Below are positions 18,079 through 27,740 of a DNA stretch of 60,257 nucleotides, piece by piece (the stretch's first letter is position 1; every line of letters starts with the position of its first letter). The notes beneath the pieces were generated by a model, which was given only the letters and a program-made list of their open reading frames with translations, did not search any database and had not been told where the DNA came from. This stretch comes from a bacterium (GTDB lineage Bacteria > Hydrothermota > UBA3073 > JACQXS01 > JAGMCI01): the NCBI GenBank assembly GCA_030018315.1, contig JASEGA010000010.1, positions 1 through 60,257 of the forward strand, written 5' to 3'. A program made the position numbers and the translations under genes.

Positions 18079-19293
18079 TTAATACTCGTATCTATGTTTA
18101 GAAATGTTTAAGAGTAAGCCAATCATGGCTAAAGAGACTACCATACTTGACCCTCCATAACTTATAAATGGTAAAGGCACGCCAACAACAGGTACAATTC
18201 CTAAAGTCATCCCTATATTGATAAATATTTGGAAACCTAATATACCTACTATTCCAACAGCAAGAAATCCGGCAAAGCCAGCTCTTGCAGTTTTTGCAAT
18301 CACGATTCCTCTCCATAAAAGAATAAAGAAACAAGCAAGTATAACACAACAGCCAAAGAATCCAAACTCTTCCCCAATAGTTGCAAAAATGAAATCTGTA
18401 TGAGCTTGAGGTAGGAAAGCAAATCCCTTTTGGGTCCCACCCAAAATCCCTTTACCAGTCAGTCCACCCGATCCAATAGCAATTTTAGATTGAAGCAACT
18501 GCCACCCCATACCTTGTGGATCTCGGGAAGGTGAGAGGAATCCAATGATTCTTGTACGCTGATAAGGTTTTAAATGACTCCAAAGAATTGAGTGTAAAAG
18601 ACCTACTGCAAGATTAACCAAAAAGGCAGGAACAGAATCATTTAGTGGAACCCTAAAGAAATAGAAAATAAAGCCAAGAATCACCAAGAATATAGTAAGG
18701 GAAATCCAGTGTACCCCACATATAAGAGCGATAATTGGAGATATAATGATAAAAAGATATAAAATATTTACTCCTTTATAAAATAGCATTAAAACTCCCA
18801 AAAATATAAAAACAAGAGAGGTCCCAATATCTGGCTCCAATAAGACAAGAATAAATGGAATTCCAATAATTACAAGAGGAATAATAAGATTCCTTAATTC
18901 TTTAACTTGAAACTTTTTATTTGATAGAAAACTTGCCAAGAAGAATAAAACTCCCAACTTTGCAATCTCTGATGGCTGAAATTCAAATCCTCCTATTTGA
19001 AGCCATCTCTTTGCTCCTCTAATATATGTCCCTGTGAAAAGGACAAGAATTAAACTACTAACTGAAATAATAAAAAAAAAACAAGAAAATACGTCCCAGA
19101 ACTTCCAAGGAACTAAGTAAAGAATAATGCTTAAAATAGCACCAATTCCAATCCATATAATCTGTCTCAAATAAATAAAATGATGCCCAGTATAAGTAGC
19201 ACTGTATACTGCTAAACAGCCAAATGTAAGAAGTAAAAAAGTTACTAAAAGGAGACCGAAATCAAAGTCCCTTAAGCATCTCTTATCTATCAT
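18079..19293 (-). CDS. rodA: Rod-shape-determining SEDS glycosyltransferase
   Basis: 404 residues with about ten membrane helices. SEDS-family peptidoglycan polymerase that works with PBP2 in cell elongation. Recognisable segments are RGAKRWLQIGGFEFQPSE, LLEPDIGTSLVF, KPYQRTRIIGFLSPSRDPQG, SKIAIGSGGLTGKG, QAHTDFIFATIGEEFGFFG and VVGVPLPFISYGGSS. The partner PBP2 gene is in the window (19986-21680) but in a separate unit. The promoter's -10 box ends 8 bases before the ATG, so the mRNA is probably leaderless. Confidence 0.95.
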   Translation of the reverse strand: MIDKRCLRDFDFGLLLVTFLLLTFGCLAVYSATYTGHHFIYLRQIIWIGIGAILSIILYLVPWKFWDVFSCFFFIISVSSLILVLFTGTYIRGAKRWLQIGGFEFQPSEIAKLGVLFFLASFLSNKKFQVKELRNLIIPLVIIGIPFILVLLEPDIGTSLVFIFLGVLMLFYKGVNILYLFIIISPIIALICGVHWISLTIFLVILGFIFYFFRVPLNDSVPAFLVNLAVGLLHSILWSHLKPYQRTRIIGFLSPSRDPQGMGWQLLQSKIAIGSGGLTGKGILGGTQKGFAFLPQAHTDFIFATIGEEFGFFGCCVILACFFILLWRGIVIAKTARAGFAGFLAVGIVGILGFQIFINIGMTLGIVPVVGVPLPFISYGGSSMVVSLAMIGLLLNISKHRYEY

Positions 19294-19301
19294 TAATTAC
19301 T

Positions 19302-19330
19302 ATCATACATTAAATTCTATTACCTGTCAA
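19302..19330 (-). promoter_or_regulatory. Promoter of rodA-lgt-comF-topA
   Basis: On the minus strand TTGACA (19330-19325), 17-base spacer, TATGAT (19307-19302). The rodA ATG begins at 19293, leaving 8 bases between -10 and start codon, so transcription should start at or within two bases of the ATG. Confidence 0.75.
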
Positions 19331-19347
19331 GCATTTTTACTTGACTC

Positions 19348-19375
19348 TTGTTTATGTTAGTGCTAAATTTATAAT
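19348..19375 (+). promoter_or_regulatory. Promoter of the tRNA-Ser pair
   Basis: TTGTTT at 19348-19353, 16-base spacer, perfect TATAAT at 19370-19375, 3 bases before the first tRNA-Ser. Confidence 0.55.
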
Positions 19376-19378
19376 AGT

Positions 19379-19462
19379 GGAGGGCTAGTCCTAACTGGTA
19401 AGGCAGCGGACTTGAAATCCGCCGGGAGTGATCCCATGGGGGTTCGAATCCCTCGCCCTCCG
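19379..19462 (+). tRNA. tRNA-Ser (TGA)
   Basis: Acceptor GGAGGGC pairs with GCCCTCC, discriminator G as expected for serine. The anticodon loop CTTGAAA between GCGGA and TCCGC gives TGA. The long variable arm has a GGGA/TCCC stem. Confidence 0.96.
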
Positions 19463-19463
19463 T

Positions 19464-19554
19464 GGAGAGGTGGCCGAGCATGGTTTAAGGCAAACGATTG
19501 CTAATCGTTTCTCCTGAGAAATTGGGAACGTGGGTTCAAATCCCACCCTCTCCG
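19464..19554 (+). tRNA. tRNA-Ser (GCT)
   Basis: Acceptor GGAGAGG pairs with CCTCTCC, discriminator G. The anticodon loop TTGCTAA between AACGA and TCGTT gives GCT. Long variable arm. It directly follows tRNA-Ser(TGA). Confidence 0.96.
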
Positions 19555-19771
19555 CTAAAAGATGAGAGACTTATAAATCAGGGTAAAGCGAAAAATAAAA
19601 ATAGGGAATTTGTGGTTTATCTTATGTGGTTCCCTTTAATAGAGGGAAGCAAAAAACTTTCGTGGGATACCGAAAAATTGATGGAGGGTGTAGTATTTTG
19701 CATGGCCCATCCACTTTATCATCCTGAAAAAATAAAAGATAAACAAATTTATAGTAAAATTTCTTAAATAC

Positions 19772-19845
19772 TGCGCCCGGAGGGATTCGAACCCTCAACC
19801 TTCGGATTCGTAGTCCGCTGCTCTATCCAGTTGAGCCACAGGCGC
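19772..19845 (-). tRNA. tRNA-Arg (ACG)
   Basis: Acceptor GCGCCTG pairs with CGGGCGC (one G-U). The anticodon loop CTACGAA between GCGGA and TCCG gives ACG. It closely resembles the tRNA-Arg at 37589-37662 in its acceptor, D and T arms. Confidence 0.96.
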
Positions 19846-19868
19846 AAAAATAGGACAAATAGTATTTC

Positions 19869-19942
19869 TACGCCGCCTGGGAATCGAACCCAGAACCCCC
19901 GGATTAAGAGTCCGATGCTCTACCTAGTTGAGCTAGCGGCGC
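19869..19942 (-). tRNA. tRNA-Lys (CTT)
   Basis: Acceptor GCGCCGC pairs with GCGGCGT (one G-U at the end). The anticodon loop CTCTTAA gives CTT. It lies 23 bases upstream of tRNA-Arg(ACG) on the same strand. Confidence 0.95.
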
Positions 19943-19985
19943 CTACCTAATTATTTTATTAACAAATTTTGTAAATGTCAAATCA

Positions 19986-21680
19986 TTAAATGCCTAATTT
20001 CCCATAGAGATAAGTCTCAATTACTTTACCTGATATAGGAGCAGCTGTACTTCCTCCTTTTCCGCCATTTTCAACAAATACTACTATGCAAATCCGTGGA
20101 TTATCATAGGGAGCAAAAGCAACAAACCAAGCGTGATCCTCACCATGAGGATTTTGTGCTGTCCCCGTCTTACCTGCCACCTCTATCCCTGGAACCCGTG
20201 ATAATATACCCGTACCTTTAGCTCCCTCTACAACACCTAACATACCTTCCCTTAAAATTTCTATTGTTTCAGAATTTAGTGGAAGATTATGGTAGCGAGG
20301 AGTACTTGAAAAAATCTCATCTCCATTAAAATTTACTACTTTCTTAACAAGCCGTGGAGTACACAAAACCCCTTTTGTAGCAATTCCTGATATAAAATAT
20401 AAAATTTGGAGTGGGGTAACCATTATTTCTCCCTGTCCTACAGCCAGATTTGCTGCTATCCCTTTACCCCATTTTCCTTTGCCATATTTTTTATCATACC
20501 ATTCTACGCTCGGGATGAAACCATCAGATTCTCCAGGTAAATCTATTCTTACTTTTTTGCCAAACCCAATTTTTTTTGCTTTACTACAAATAGGGTCGAT
20601 ACCGAGTTCCATCCCAAGTTGATAGAAATAGACATCACAAGACTGGATAATTGCATCCATTAAATTTAAAGAGCCGTGTGCCTCCCAGCACTTGTATTCT
20701 CTTCTCCCAATTACGATACTACCTTTACAAGGAATAGGTTGGTGAGTATTAGGATTTATTATCCCCTTTTCAATACCACAGGCACACGCAATAAGTTTAA
20801 AAATTGAAGCTGGCGGGTAGCATGCATTTTTTACTCTATCCCAAAGAGGAGAACGAGGATCTTCTGAAATCTCTTTCCAGACCTCAGAGACGTTTCCGGA
20901 TGAGAAAAGGTTAGGCTCAAATCCAGGTTTTGATACCCATACAAGAACTTCGCCAGTAGTTGGATCCATTGCTACACAAGCTGCTCTATCTGGTAAAATG
21001 TTGTAAACAAATGCTTGAAGCCTTGCATCAAGGGTAAGCCATACATCGTTACCAGCCTCAGGAGGCACAGAAGATAAATGACCTATCTCACGTCCTTTTG
21101 CATCAACTTCTATAAGTATTGCACCATCTTTTCCTTTTAAGAATCCCTCATATTCTTTTTCTATGCCTAATTTACCGATAGACGCTCCCAATCTATATCC
21201 AGAATAAGACTTGTACTCTTCCTTTGAGATTTCACCTATATAACCTATAGGATGAGAAAAGATTTCTTTATAAAGATACCTTCTTAAAGGCTGGGCTTTC
21301 ACACGTACATGTGGAAAGTCTTCTCTTTTTTCGTCAAGCTTACAAATAACATCAAAAGGCACCTTCCTTATCGTATAACCAGTTGATCCAGGGTTTGTTT
21401 TTCCTAAAAGGGAAGAAAGAGCTGCATATTCCTCCATACTTACTGAACCAGAGTCTACAATAATAGTATAACTTGGGATATTATCAGCAAGCACAATCCC
21501 TTTCCTATCATATATTTTACCTCTCGTTGCTTCTATTTGGTCAGCTTTTATATAGTTTCCTTTTGCAAGCTGCTTATACTCAGACCCCTTCACTAATTGA
21601 AGTAAGGCAAGCCTCGCTACAAAAACCAATGATATTATTGAAATCAAAGTAAAAAGTGAATTTATACGCTTCTCTTTCAT
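19986..21680 (-). CDS. mrdA: Penicillin-binding protein 2 (peptidoglycan D,D-transpeptidase)
   Basis: Membrane-anchored transpeptidase of the elongasome, partner of RodA. The ATG at 21680 gives 564 residues. A TTG at 21704 would add eight residues and overlap sprA by 20 bp. One N-terminal membrane helix is followed by the dimerisation/pedestal region (RGKIYDRKGIVLADN) and the transpeptidase domain with SIFK (Ser292), SCD (Ser347) and KTGTAQ. It directly follows sprA, with 4 bases between them, and has no promoter of its own in view. Confidence 0.95.
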   Translation of the reverse strand: MKEKRINSLFTLISIISLVFVARLALLQLVKGSEYKQLAKGNYIKADQIEATRGKIYDRKGIVLADNIPSYTIIVDSGSVSMEEYAALSSLLGKTNPGSTGYTIRKVPFDVICKLDEKREDFPHVRVKAQPLRRYLYKEIFSHPIGYIGEISKEEYKSYSGYRLGASIGKLGIEKEYEGFLKGKDGAILIEVDAKGREIGHLSSVPPEAGNDVWLTLDARLQAFVYNILPDRAACVAMDPTTGEVLVWVSKPGFEPNLFSSGNVSEVWKEISEDPRSPLWDRVKNACYPPASIFKLIACACGIEKGIINPNTHQPIPCKGSIVIGRREYKCWEAHGSLNLMDAIIQSCDVYFYQLGMELGIDPICSKAKKIGFGKKVRIDLPGESDGFIPSVEWYDKKYGKGKWGKGIAANLAVGQGEIMVTPLQILYFISGIATKGVLCTPRLVKKVVNFNGDEIFSSTPRYHNLPLNSETIEILREGMLGVVEGAKGTGILSRVPGIEVAGKTGTAQNPHGEDHAWFVAFAPYDNPRICIVVFVENGGKGGSTAAPISGKVIETYLYGKLGI

Positions 21681-21684
21681 AATC

Positions 21685-24600
21685 TTAGAAGCTAAATTCA
21701 ACAAAGAATCTTAAACCGATAGTCCTCGTATTGCCTCTACCTATACGATTCCATTGTTGATTGTATGAAGCACTTGCTCCCCCAGTAATGCTTGACGAAA
21801 AGTTATAAGAAAGTTGCGGCGTAACGGATAGGCTATTTGAATCACGAATCTTCATGTTATTTGTGATATTCTCCTCACACTCAGTAGAATAACTTGCGGA
21901 TAAAGAAGCGTCAAGATTACTTGTCCATTTCAGATGTTTTAAAAGTGGAAATTTGATACCTGTGGGAGCACGAAATGAATAACTAGTTGTAAGAGTATGA
22001 GCAATTTTCTTATTTTTAAATAGCAAAGGACCCGTATCCCTAATTGTTTTGTCATCCCTAAAAGTAAAACTACTTGAAAACCTTGTTGATATACCTTTCT
22101 TCCACTGGGACTGGAAGCTACTACCAAAATTTATGTCTTTTGTAACTCTATCTGAAGGCTTTAATTTTGGACCTGACTCATCCCAGTTCATTGTATAATC
22201 AGAAGAAACAGCAAAAGAATTAAACAATTTTGAAAAGAACAAAAACTTTTCAAGTCCAGATACTGTAACAGAAAGAGCAGGAAATCCTGTATGCGATGTT
22301 TTTGTTTCTCCTCCACTCCTCCCACCTTCGCTTATACTTTTAGTAAACGACCCGGAAAGCGAGGTGTTCTTGAATGATAATCCCAACCCACTAAGTGAAT
22401 AATTCCTTGTAATTTGAGCACTATTTCTTGAATCCGGAATAAGAGTATCAGGTTGGTCTTCAATCCCCCACCTATACTTGAATCCAGGCCTTTCAGGTAA
22501 CGAATAAAATTGAGTTGACCGTGAAATTGAATGAGAAATAGAAGGCGAAGTTATTTTGCGTGTTAGATTTTCAATTTGTATCAAAACCCAGTGTGGGCTC
22601 CCTATAGATGCTTTAGAGTCGAGTGTCTTATCCCTGAGCTCAGTCACAAGGCCAACAATCTTGGTTAGGTTAATTGGAACTCTAAATGAAATATTACTAC
22701 TTACACCAGTATTTCTTAATGGGTCAAGCTCAATTCTATGGTCTTCTTGGTAAGAGACAGTGTAATCTACATTTGGTGATATAAAGCCAAAAATGGAAGG
22801 TGAAAAGTTAACTCCTACTCGCTCGCTTCTACCTGTTTCTTTATCAGGTCTTTTTTTAATTTCTAAATCGTTGGTCACAGATGTAGAATATCTGAGGTTA
22901 AGTGGGTTTATAGGTCTATAAGAAAAACTACCTTCTGCATTTAAACCGCGGGTGGGAGGAGTAGGATTTGAAAGTATGTAAGTTGTATCTACTCTTGTAT
23001 ATTCTATTGCTCGTGCATAAGAGTAACTGCCGTTTGCACTTAGGCTTTGAGGATAGTATCTAAGCTCAAATCCTCTTATCTTAATGCTTGGAAGAGAAGG
23101 AGAATATCTGTAGGAGAGGAAAGTTGAATAACTTTTTGATGAGTCAATTTTACTATATGTATTTGAGAAATTATCTCTATAACTGAAACCCGCAGATATA
23201 TTATCAATTGTAAGTTTTAAGATTGGATTTTTTGAGCCAGTTTTTGAGAAGTTAATATTATAATTTCTTAAAACCCCATAAGAACTTTGACGCCTTGACT
23301 CTTCACGGGTAAGTACAACATCTGAGCCCCTTTGATACTTTGGAAAACTTGAACTTGATGTTAATCCAAAACTTAATGGAATAGACATACCCCAATCTGA
23401 CGGAAGTAATTTATTAAGTGAGAAATTAGTACCTAACCCAAAAGCTCTACAAGACTCTGTTCCAAGTTTTTCAGTTTGAGACATAAAACTACCAAGATTC
23501 TTAAAATACGGGTTACTAGCTCTATAAGATAAAGTGATACTTGCAAAGTCTGCAATCCCACAGGAGAGACTTATATTTCCAGCTACTCCTCCTTCACACC
23601 TTACATCTGCTAATCTAAGTTCATCAAACCATATTTCACCAGAGATTGGGTTAGTTGAGTCTTCATTCAATACACCAAGCTCTATTCGCATTATGTTTGT
23701 TAAAGAAGGATTTCCATACACTTTGTAGTTTTCATAGACGATAGTTGTGGTATCTTCAGCAGGTCTTTTAAGCTTTAGCTGTGCAATCTCTTCCAAGTTT
23801 ATTGCAATATCAGTCCACTCACTCGGAATTTGAGTCTTGTATTCATAATAATTTAATGGGTCACCACCAAGTCTTATGAAAAGTTTAGCTTCCCCTGTTC
23901 CTCTCGTCCATATTTTTAAAGTCTTGTATTGAATAAAATCCCTTGGCCTTGTATATGGAGTATAGCAACCACCTTCAGTAGCAAGACTATCGTATTTTAA
24001 CACAAGTGACTGCTCACGCTCAGTCCTTCCATAGGCATCCTTTTGGAGTTCAATTGGTGGATAAATGTAACCTGTGTCTTCATCCGTATTCTTAACACTG
24101 ATTTTAACACGGTCAGAACCTTCATGTTTCCACCTATTTCCAATTATATCAAGTGCAGCAATGTCAATTACATCTCCCTTAGATAAACTATCTACCCAAA
24201 TTCTAGCATATTTTATACATTCCCACTGAGGTCCACCTTCCTTATTTGCCTCATTTAATGGAATTCTGAATAATTTCCAGCCGTTGGGTCTTTGAATTAC
24301 AGGAAAATCATTGGCAAGATCTATTTTAAATGAGAAGTAATTTGACCGCTTATCCCAGATTCCATCTAAGTTTAGGTCCTCTGTATTAAGAATTCCATCG
24401 TTTTCGGTACCGTTAACTCTTGAATAATCGTTTGGATTACCTGTATCATAGTGATAATCATCATTGCCATCGTCATCCATAGTCGCTGTCCCATCTTTAC
24501 CAACTATTCCGTCAAGCCCAGTATCCTCACCTTCGTCTAATCTATTGTTCTTATTCTTATCCTCTGTATCTTCTAATCCTTTGCCTTTTATGTCCCCATT

Positions 24601-27126
24601 TGCATCTCTCCTTATTGCATCTTCAGGAATATTTGTACCTACATCTATATGTAATACCCCTTTGTCACCTTTCACCCATACTTCAAAGTACTCGCTTTCA
24701 GATAAGTCCATACCCATTCTTGAAACACATGTCTGAAGACTTACCCAGTAAAACGAAAATTGAGTTGGGTATCTCCATGAATCCTGACTTGGCAAACAAA
24801 GTGTTAAAATATTTCTTTTTTCGTCCCTTTTATGTTCGGGTAAATCTGGATAAAGTTCTTTTGCTTCTATTCCATCGCGTGGGTTATACCACTGGACTTG
24901 TGCAAAAGACCTATCGCTCTTACTATGTGGAATACTCCCATAGGACCAGCTTGTCCTTGAAATACCAAGTGAGGTAGCCGACTTTACACCCTCCATATCG
25001 TCAAGATATACCTCATTCCTTGTGTTTGGATTAGGAAGTGAAAACCCTGCATTCCCTTGAAGACTAAAACTTGACGGGGCTTCCGTCTCAATAAGTGGAA
25101 ACTTATCAACCCAGCAGGTAAGGAATTCGGGTTTAGTAGTGATATTCCCTACAATCTCACCAAGAACTATTCTTCTTGGTTCTGTACCAAGGCGCGGCCG
25201 AAAATCAAGACTTGAAGTTGAGTGATAAATGAAAGTCGACAATACTTGACCTAATTCACCAATTTTTGATTCACCTCTCAAGCCTATCAAGTTCTTGGCA
25301 GCTGGTTGAAAAAAAGGAACATACTGGAAATCGACACTGATATCAGCATTTGGGTCATCTGCAAGCGGAGTAATAAATTTTATCCACCCTATGTCATAGT
25401 CTATCTCGTAATCTTTATCTTTTTCCATACGAGCACCGTTAATTGCGACAACCTCAGAGCCAGGCACAATGTTAATCATATCAAGTGAGTACTCCTTTGC
25501 TATACCCTTATACTGGATCCAGATATAGTATTTATTTTGAAAGCCGGTTATAAATTTTGGTTTATCATATATTGAATCCGGATCGGAACGCAATGAGTCT
25601 ATAAAAGGATAAGGCGATGGAAATATAATAAGCCCCCTTGGAGCATCAAAGACACCTGCACATAATCTTCCATCTTTTTCAAGTCCTAATATTTGACGGT
25701 AAGTTTTACCAGTTGCTGGGTCTACATCCAAAGCCTCACCTCCGCCATAATTGCATCTAAACACTTTAAGATTAAAACTTGACTCATCAATACCGGTTGC
25801 CCCAATTGAGTAAATATTTTTTAATTCATACCACCATGAGACATAAGAAGTATCAAAAGCACCTTCATATCTCTCACGTTTTATTATCTGGAGACCCTGA
25901 AGCTTGAATTCTTGCAGTGTATCAACAATACCAACTGTATCTATTTTTCCTTGCCAGTTTTTGAATATCCAGCGAATTGCAAGCATATCTTCATCAGATA
26001 AAGAATAGTTTAGTTCTAAAATAGGAAGTCTAAATGTATCACTAATCCCTATTGTGTCAAGAATGAAGAAATTATCGCTTTCAACCTTTATTACGAACTG
26101 ACCATCAATTGCATTTGTAGAATCCATATAGTATTTGTTAGGTATATCAAATGCACTACCTTTTATTCCTGGATCAGTAGTGCTTATGTCTCCTTCATCT
26201 ATATAGACTTGGAAGGAGAGAATCTGTTTGGGTAATAAGTTAGGATTACCAGAAAATATATTATGTGGGTCACTAAGAGTACGTATATAGTCCGGAGGAA
26301 GAAGAAAGAAAAACCTCGATTTTACAAAGTCTATATCCTGAATTTTCATATCCCGTATACTTACACCACCCCCTTTCCATTTTTTTGATTGATTCTCTGC
26401 TTCTTCGCGTGACGCGATTGCGGTTATATTAACAGGCCCTATTCTTGACTCAGTTTTTATTCCAAAAAGTCCCTTATGAGGAGTTGGACCACCAATTAAT
26501 GTTATACCAGGAAGTGAGAGTTCTGTATTCCCTGCATTTATTGATTGAATTATCTCATCTTCATTACCTTCGTATTTAAGTCTTATAGTATTTTTTAACT
26601 CAAACTCACGTTCTGAATCATGGTCAATAAAAACATGAATTTTCTCACCTATTGTTCCCTTGAGGTTAACTCCAAGATGTTGCTTCATATCAAGTGTAGG
26701 AAACCAGCTTTCATGTGAAATTTCTGTCTGCTTTCTTACAAGATTTTGTGTCCTGCTACCACCAAACTCAATCCGCTGACTGCCAGAAACATCAAGTTTA
26801 CCACCTTGCCCTATAATACCAGCTACAGGAGACGGAAATTTTACAGGAAGTTCTATTGTAGGAAATAATTCACCTGCTACCCTACTCTCTACAGCTCTAA
26901 TCTCCTTAAACTCGGTTTTCCGCCCATTTTCAATTGCTAATTGAGCAAGATAATTTGGGAAATTGGCAAAAAATACAACATTGAAGTCTACAATTACCTC
27001 ATCTTTTAGATAGTAGTGGCTAATAAATCCTTTATCCCAGGATATATCTATTACAGATGTAAGATTAAGGGAAGGTTTAAAATTAAATCCTTGAAATAAA
27101 AGGAGGCTAAGTAAAAAGGTATTCAT
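21685..27126 (-). CDS. sprA: SprA-like T9SS outer-membrane translocon protein
   Basis: 1813 residues. SprA is the giant outer-membrane beta-barrel of the Bacteroidota type IX secretion system and carries cargo across the outer membrane. It begins with a signal peptide (MNTFLLSLLLFQGF). Recognisable parts are FPSPVAGIIGQGGKLDVSGS and QRIEFGGSRTQN near the N-terminus, RNEVYLDDMEGVKSATSLG in the middle, and an Asp-rich calcium-binding-like stretch (DGNDDYHYD, NDGILNTEDLNLDGIWD). A long C-terminal run of short amphipathic strands ends in aromatic FFVEFSF, typical of outer-membrane barrels. It is shorter than the ~2400-residue Bacteroidota proteins. The cargo proteins with FlgD-like tails in this window fit. 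Confidence 0.88.
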   Translation of the reverse strand: MNTFLLSLLLFQGFNFKPSLNLTSVIDISWDKGFISHYYLKDEVIVDFNVVFFANFPNYLAQLAIENGRKTEFKEIRAVESRVAGELFPTIELPVKFPSPVAGIIGQGGKLDVSGSQRIEFGGSRTQNLVRKQTEISHESWFPTLDMKQHLGVNLKGTIGEKIHVFIDHDSEREFELKNTIRLKYEGNEDEIIQSINAGNTELSLPGITLIGGPTPHKGLFGIKTESRIGPVNITAIASREEAENQSKKWKGGGVSIRDMKIQDIDFVKSRFFFLLPPDYIRTLSDPHNIFSGNPNLLPKQILSFQVYIDEGDISTTDPGIKGSAFDIPNKYYMDSTNAIDGQFVIKVESDNFFILDTIGISDTFRLPILELNYSLSDEDMLAIRWIFKNWQGKIDTVGIVDTLQEFKLQGLQIIKRERYEGAFDTSYVSWWYELKNIYSIGATGIDESSFNLKVFRCNYGGGEALDVDPATGKTYRQILGLEKDGRLCAGVFDAPRGLIIFPSPYPFIDSLRSDPDSIYDKPKFITGFQNKYYIWIQYKGIAKEYSLDMINIVPGSEVVAINGARMEKDKDYEIDYDIGWIKFITPLADDPNADISVDFQYVPFFQPAAKNLIGLRGESKIGELGQVLSTFIYHSTSSLDFRPRLGTEPRRIVLGEIVGNITTKPEFLTCWVDKFPLIETEAPSSFSLQGNAGFSLPNPNTRNEVYLDDMEGVKSATSLGISRTSWSYGSIPHSKSDRSFAQVQWYNPRDGIEAKELYPDLPEHKRDEKRNILTLCLPSQDSWRYPTQFSFYWVSLQTCVSRMGMDLSESEYFEVWVKGDKGVLHIDVGTNIPEDAIRRDANGDIKGKGLEDTEDKNKNNRLDEGEDTGLDGIVGKDGTATMDDDGNDDYHYDTGNPNDYSRVNGTENDGILNTEDLNLDGIWDKRSNYFSFKIDLANDFPVIQRPNGWKLFRIPLNEANKEGGPQWECIKYARIWVDSLSKGDVIDIAALDIIGNRWKHEGSDRVKISVKNTDEDTGYIYPPIELQKDAYGRTEREQSLVLKYDSLATEGGCYTPYTRPRDFIQYKTLKIWTRGTGEAKLFIRLGGDPLNYYEYKTQIPSEWTDIAINLEEIAQLKLKRPAEDTTTIVYENYKVYGNPSLTNIMRIELGVLNEDSTNPISGEIWFDELRLADVRCEGGVAGNISLSCGIADFASITLSYRASNPYFKNLGSFMSQTEKLGTESCRAFGLGTNFSLNKLLPSDWGMSIPLSFGLTSSSSFPKYQRGSDVVLTREESRRQSSYGVLRNYNINFSKTGSKNPILKLTIDNISAGFSYRDNFSNTYSKIDSSKSYSTFLSYRYSPSLPSIKIRGFELRYYPQSLSANGSYSYARAIEYTRVDTTYILSNPTPPTRGLNAEGSFSYRPINPLNLRYSTSVTNDLEIKKRPDKETGRSERVGVNFSPSIFGFISPNVDYTVSYQEDHRIELDPLRNTGVSSNISFRVPINLTKIVGLVTELRDKTLDSKASIGSPHWVLIQIENLTRKITSPSISHSISRSTQFYSLPERPGFKYRWGIEDQPDTLIPDSRNSAQITRNYSLSGLGLSFKNTSLSGSFTKSISEGGRSGGETKTSHTGFPALSVTVSGLEKFLFFSKLFNSFAVSSDYTMNWDESGPKLKPSDRVTKDINFGSSFQSQWKKGISTRFSSSFTFRDDKTIRDTGPLLFKNKKIAHTLTTSYSFRAPTGIKFPLLKHLKWTSNLDASLSASYSTECEENITNNMKIRDSNSLSVTPQLSYNFSSSITGGASASYNQQWNRIGRGNTRTIGLRFFVEFSF

Positions 27127-27179
27127 TATTTAAACTCATACCTTTAATTACTCGATCTAACCTCCTTATTATCTAATAT

Positions 27180-27207
27180 ATTTTAATAAACAATTTTTGT
27201 TTGTCAA
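27180..27207 (-). promoter_or_regulatory. Promoter of sprA-mrdA
   Basis: On the minus strand TTGACA (27207-27202), 16-base spacer, TAAAAT (27185-27180). The predicted leader is about 47 bases and contains AAGGAGGT, about 30 bases before the annotated ATG, unusually far for a Shine-Dalgarno sequence. Confidence 0.6.
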
Positions 27208-27248
27208 GTAAAAAACGCAGTAATACTTATTTTTAAAACTTTCTCACT

Positions 27249-27740
27249 CTAACTTACGTCTCTTAAATAATTAATTAATCCACCTTTTTTGATGATTTCA
27301 AGCTCAAGCCTAGATAAAGGCAGCAATTGATAACGTTCATTTTTATCAAGGTTCACAATTTCACATTTTTCTGTATCAACTAATACTGTGTCCCCTTCTT
27401 CTATAAGTTTTGCATCTACACATTCAATAACTGGTAACGCAAGATTTATTGCATTTCTGTAAAATATACGGGCAAACGATTCCGCTATTATAAGAGATAC
27501 ACCCTTACCTATAATTGCTACAACTGCATGCTCCCTAGAAGAGCCACAACCAAAATTCTTGCCACCAACTATTATATCACCGGGTTTTACATTCTTGATA
27601 AAATTCTCTGCTCCCAGAACACCTTCCATAGCATGCAGAGCCATAGCTTGTTTATCAGTAAGGGGCAGATATTTACCAGGATATATCTGGTCAGTATCTA
27701 TATTGTCACCAAATTTCCAAACCCTTCCTTTGAATATCAT
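27249..27740 (-). CDS. leuD: 3-isopropylmalate dehydratase small subunit (IPMI/homoaconitase type)
   Basis: 163-residue swivel-domain subunit. Family segments are FGDNIDTDQIYPGKYLPLTD, GGKNFGCGSSREHAV, SFARIFYRNAIN and a C-terminal LEIIKKGGL. With LeuC it isomerises 2- to 3-isopropylmalate in leucine synthesis. The ~160-residue form pairs with ~415-residue LeuC2-type large subunits, which may also act on citramalate or homologues. Overlaps leuC by 4 bp. Confidence 0.92.
   Translation of the reverse strand: MIFKGRVWKFGDNIDTDQIYPGKYLPLTDKQAMALHAMEGVLGAENFIKNVKPGDIIVGGKNFGCGSSREHAVVAIIGKGVSLIIAESFARIFYRNAINLALPVIECVDAKLIEEGDTVLVDTEKCEIVNLDKNERYQLLPLSRLELEIIKKGGLINYLRDVS

Noticed and set aside
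19498-19767. Open frame of 89 codons after the tRNA-Ser pair
   Set aside because: It begins within tRNA-Ser(GCT), has no Shine-Dalgarno sequence and shows no family features.
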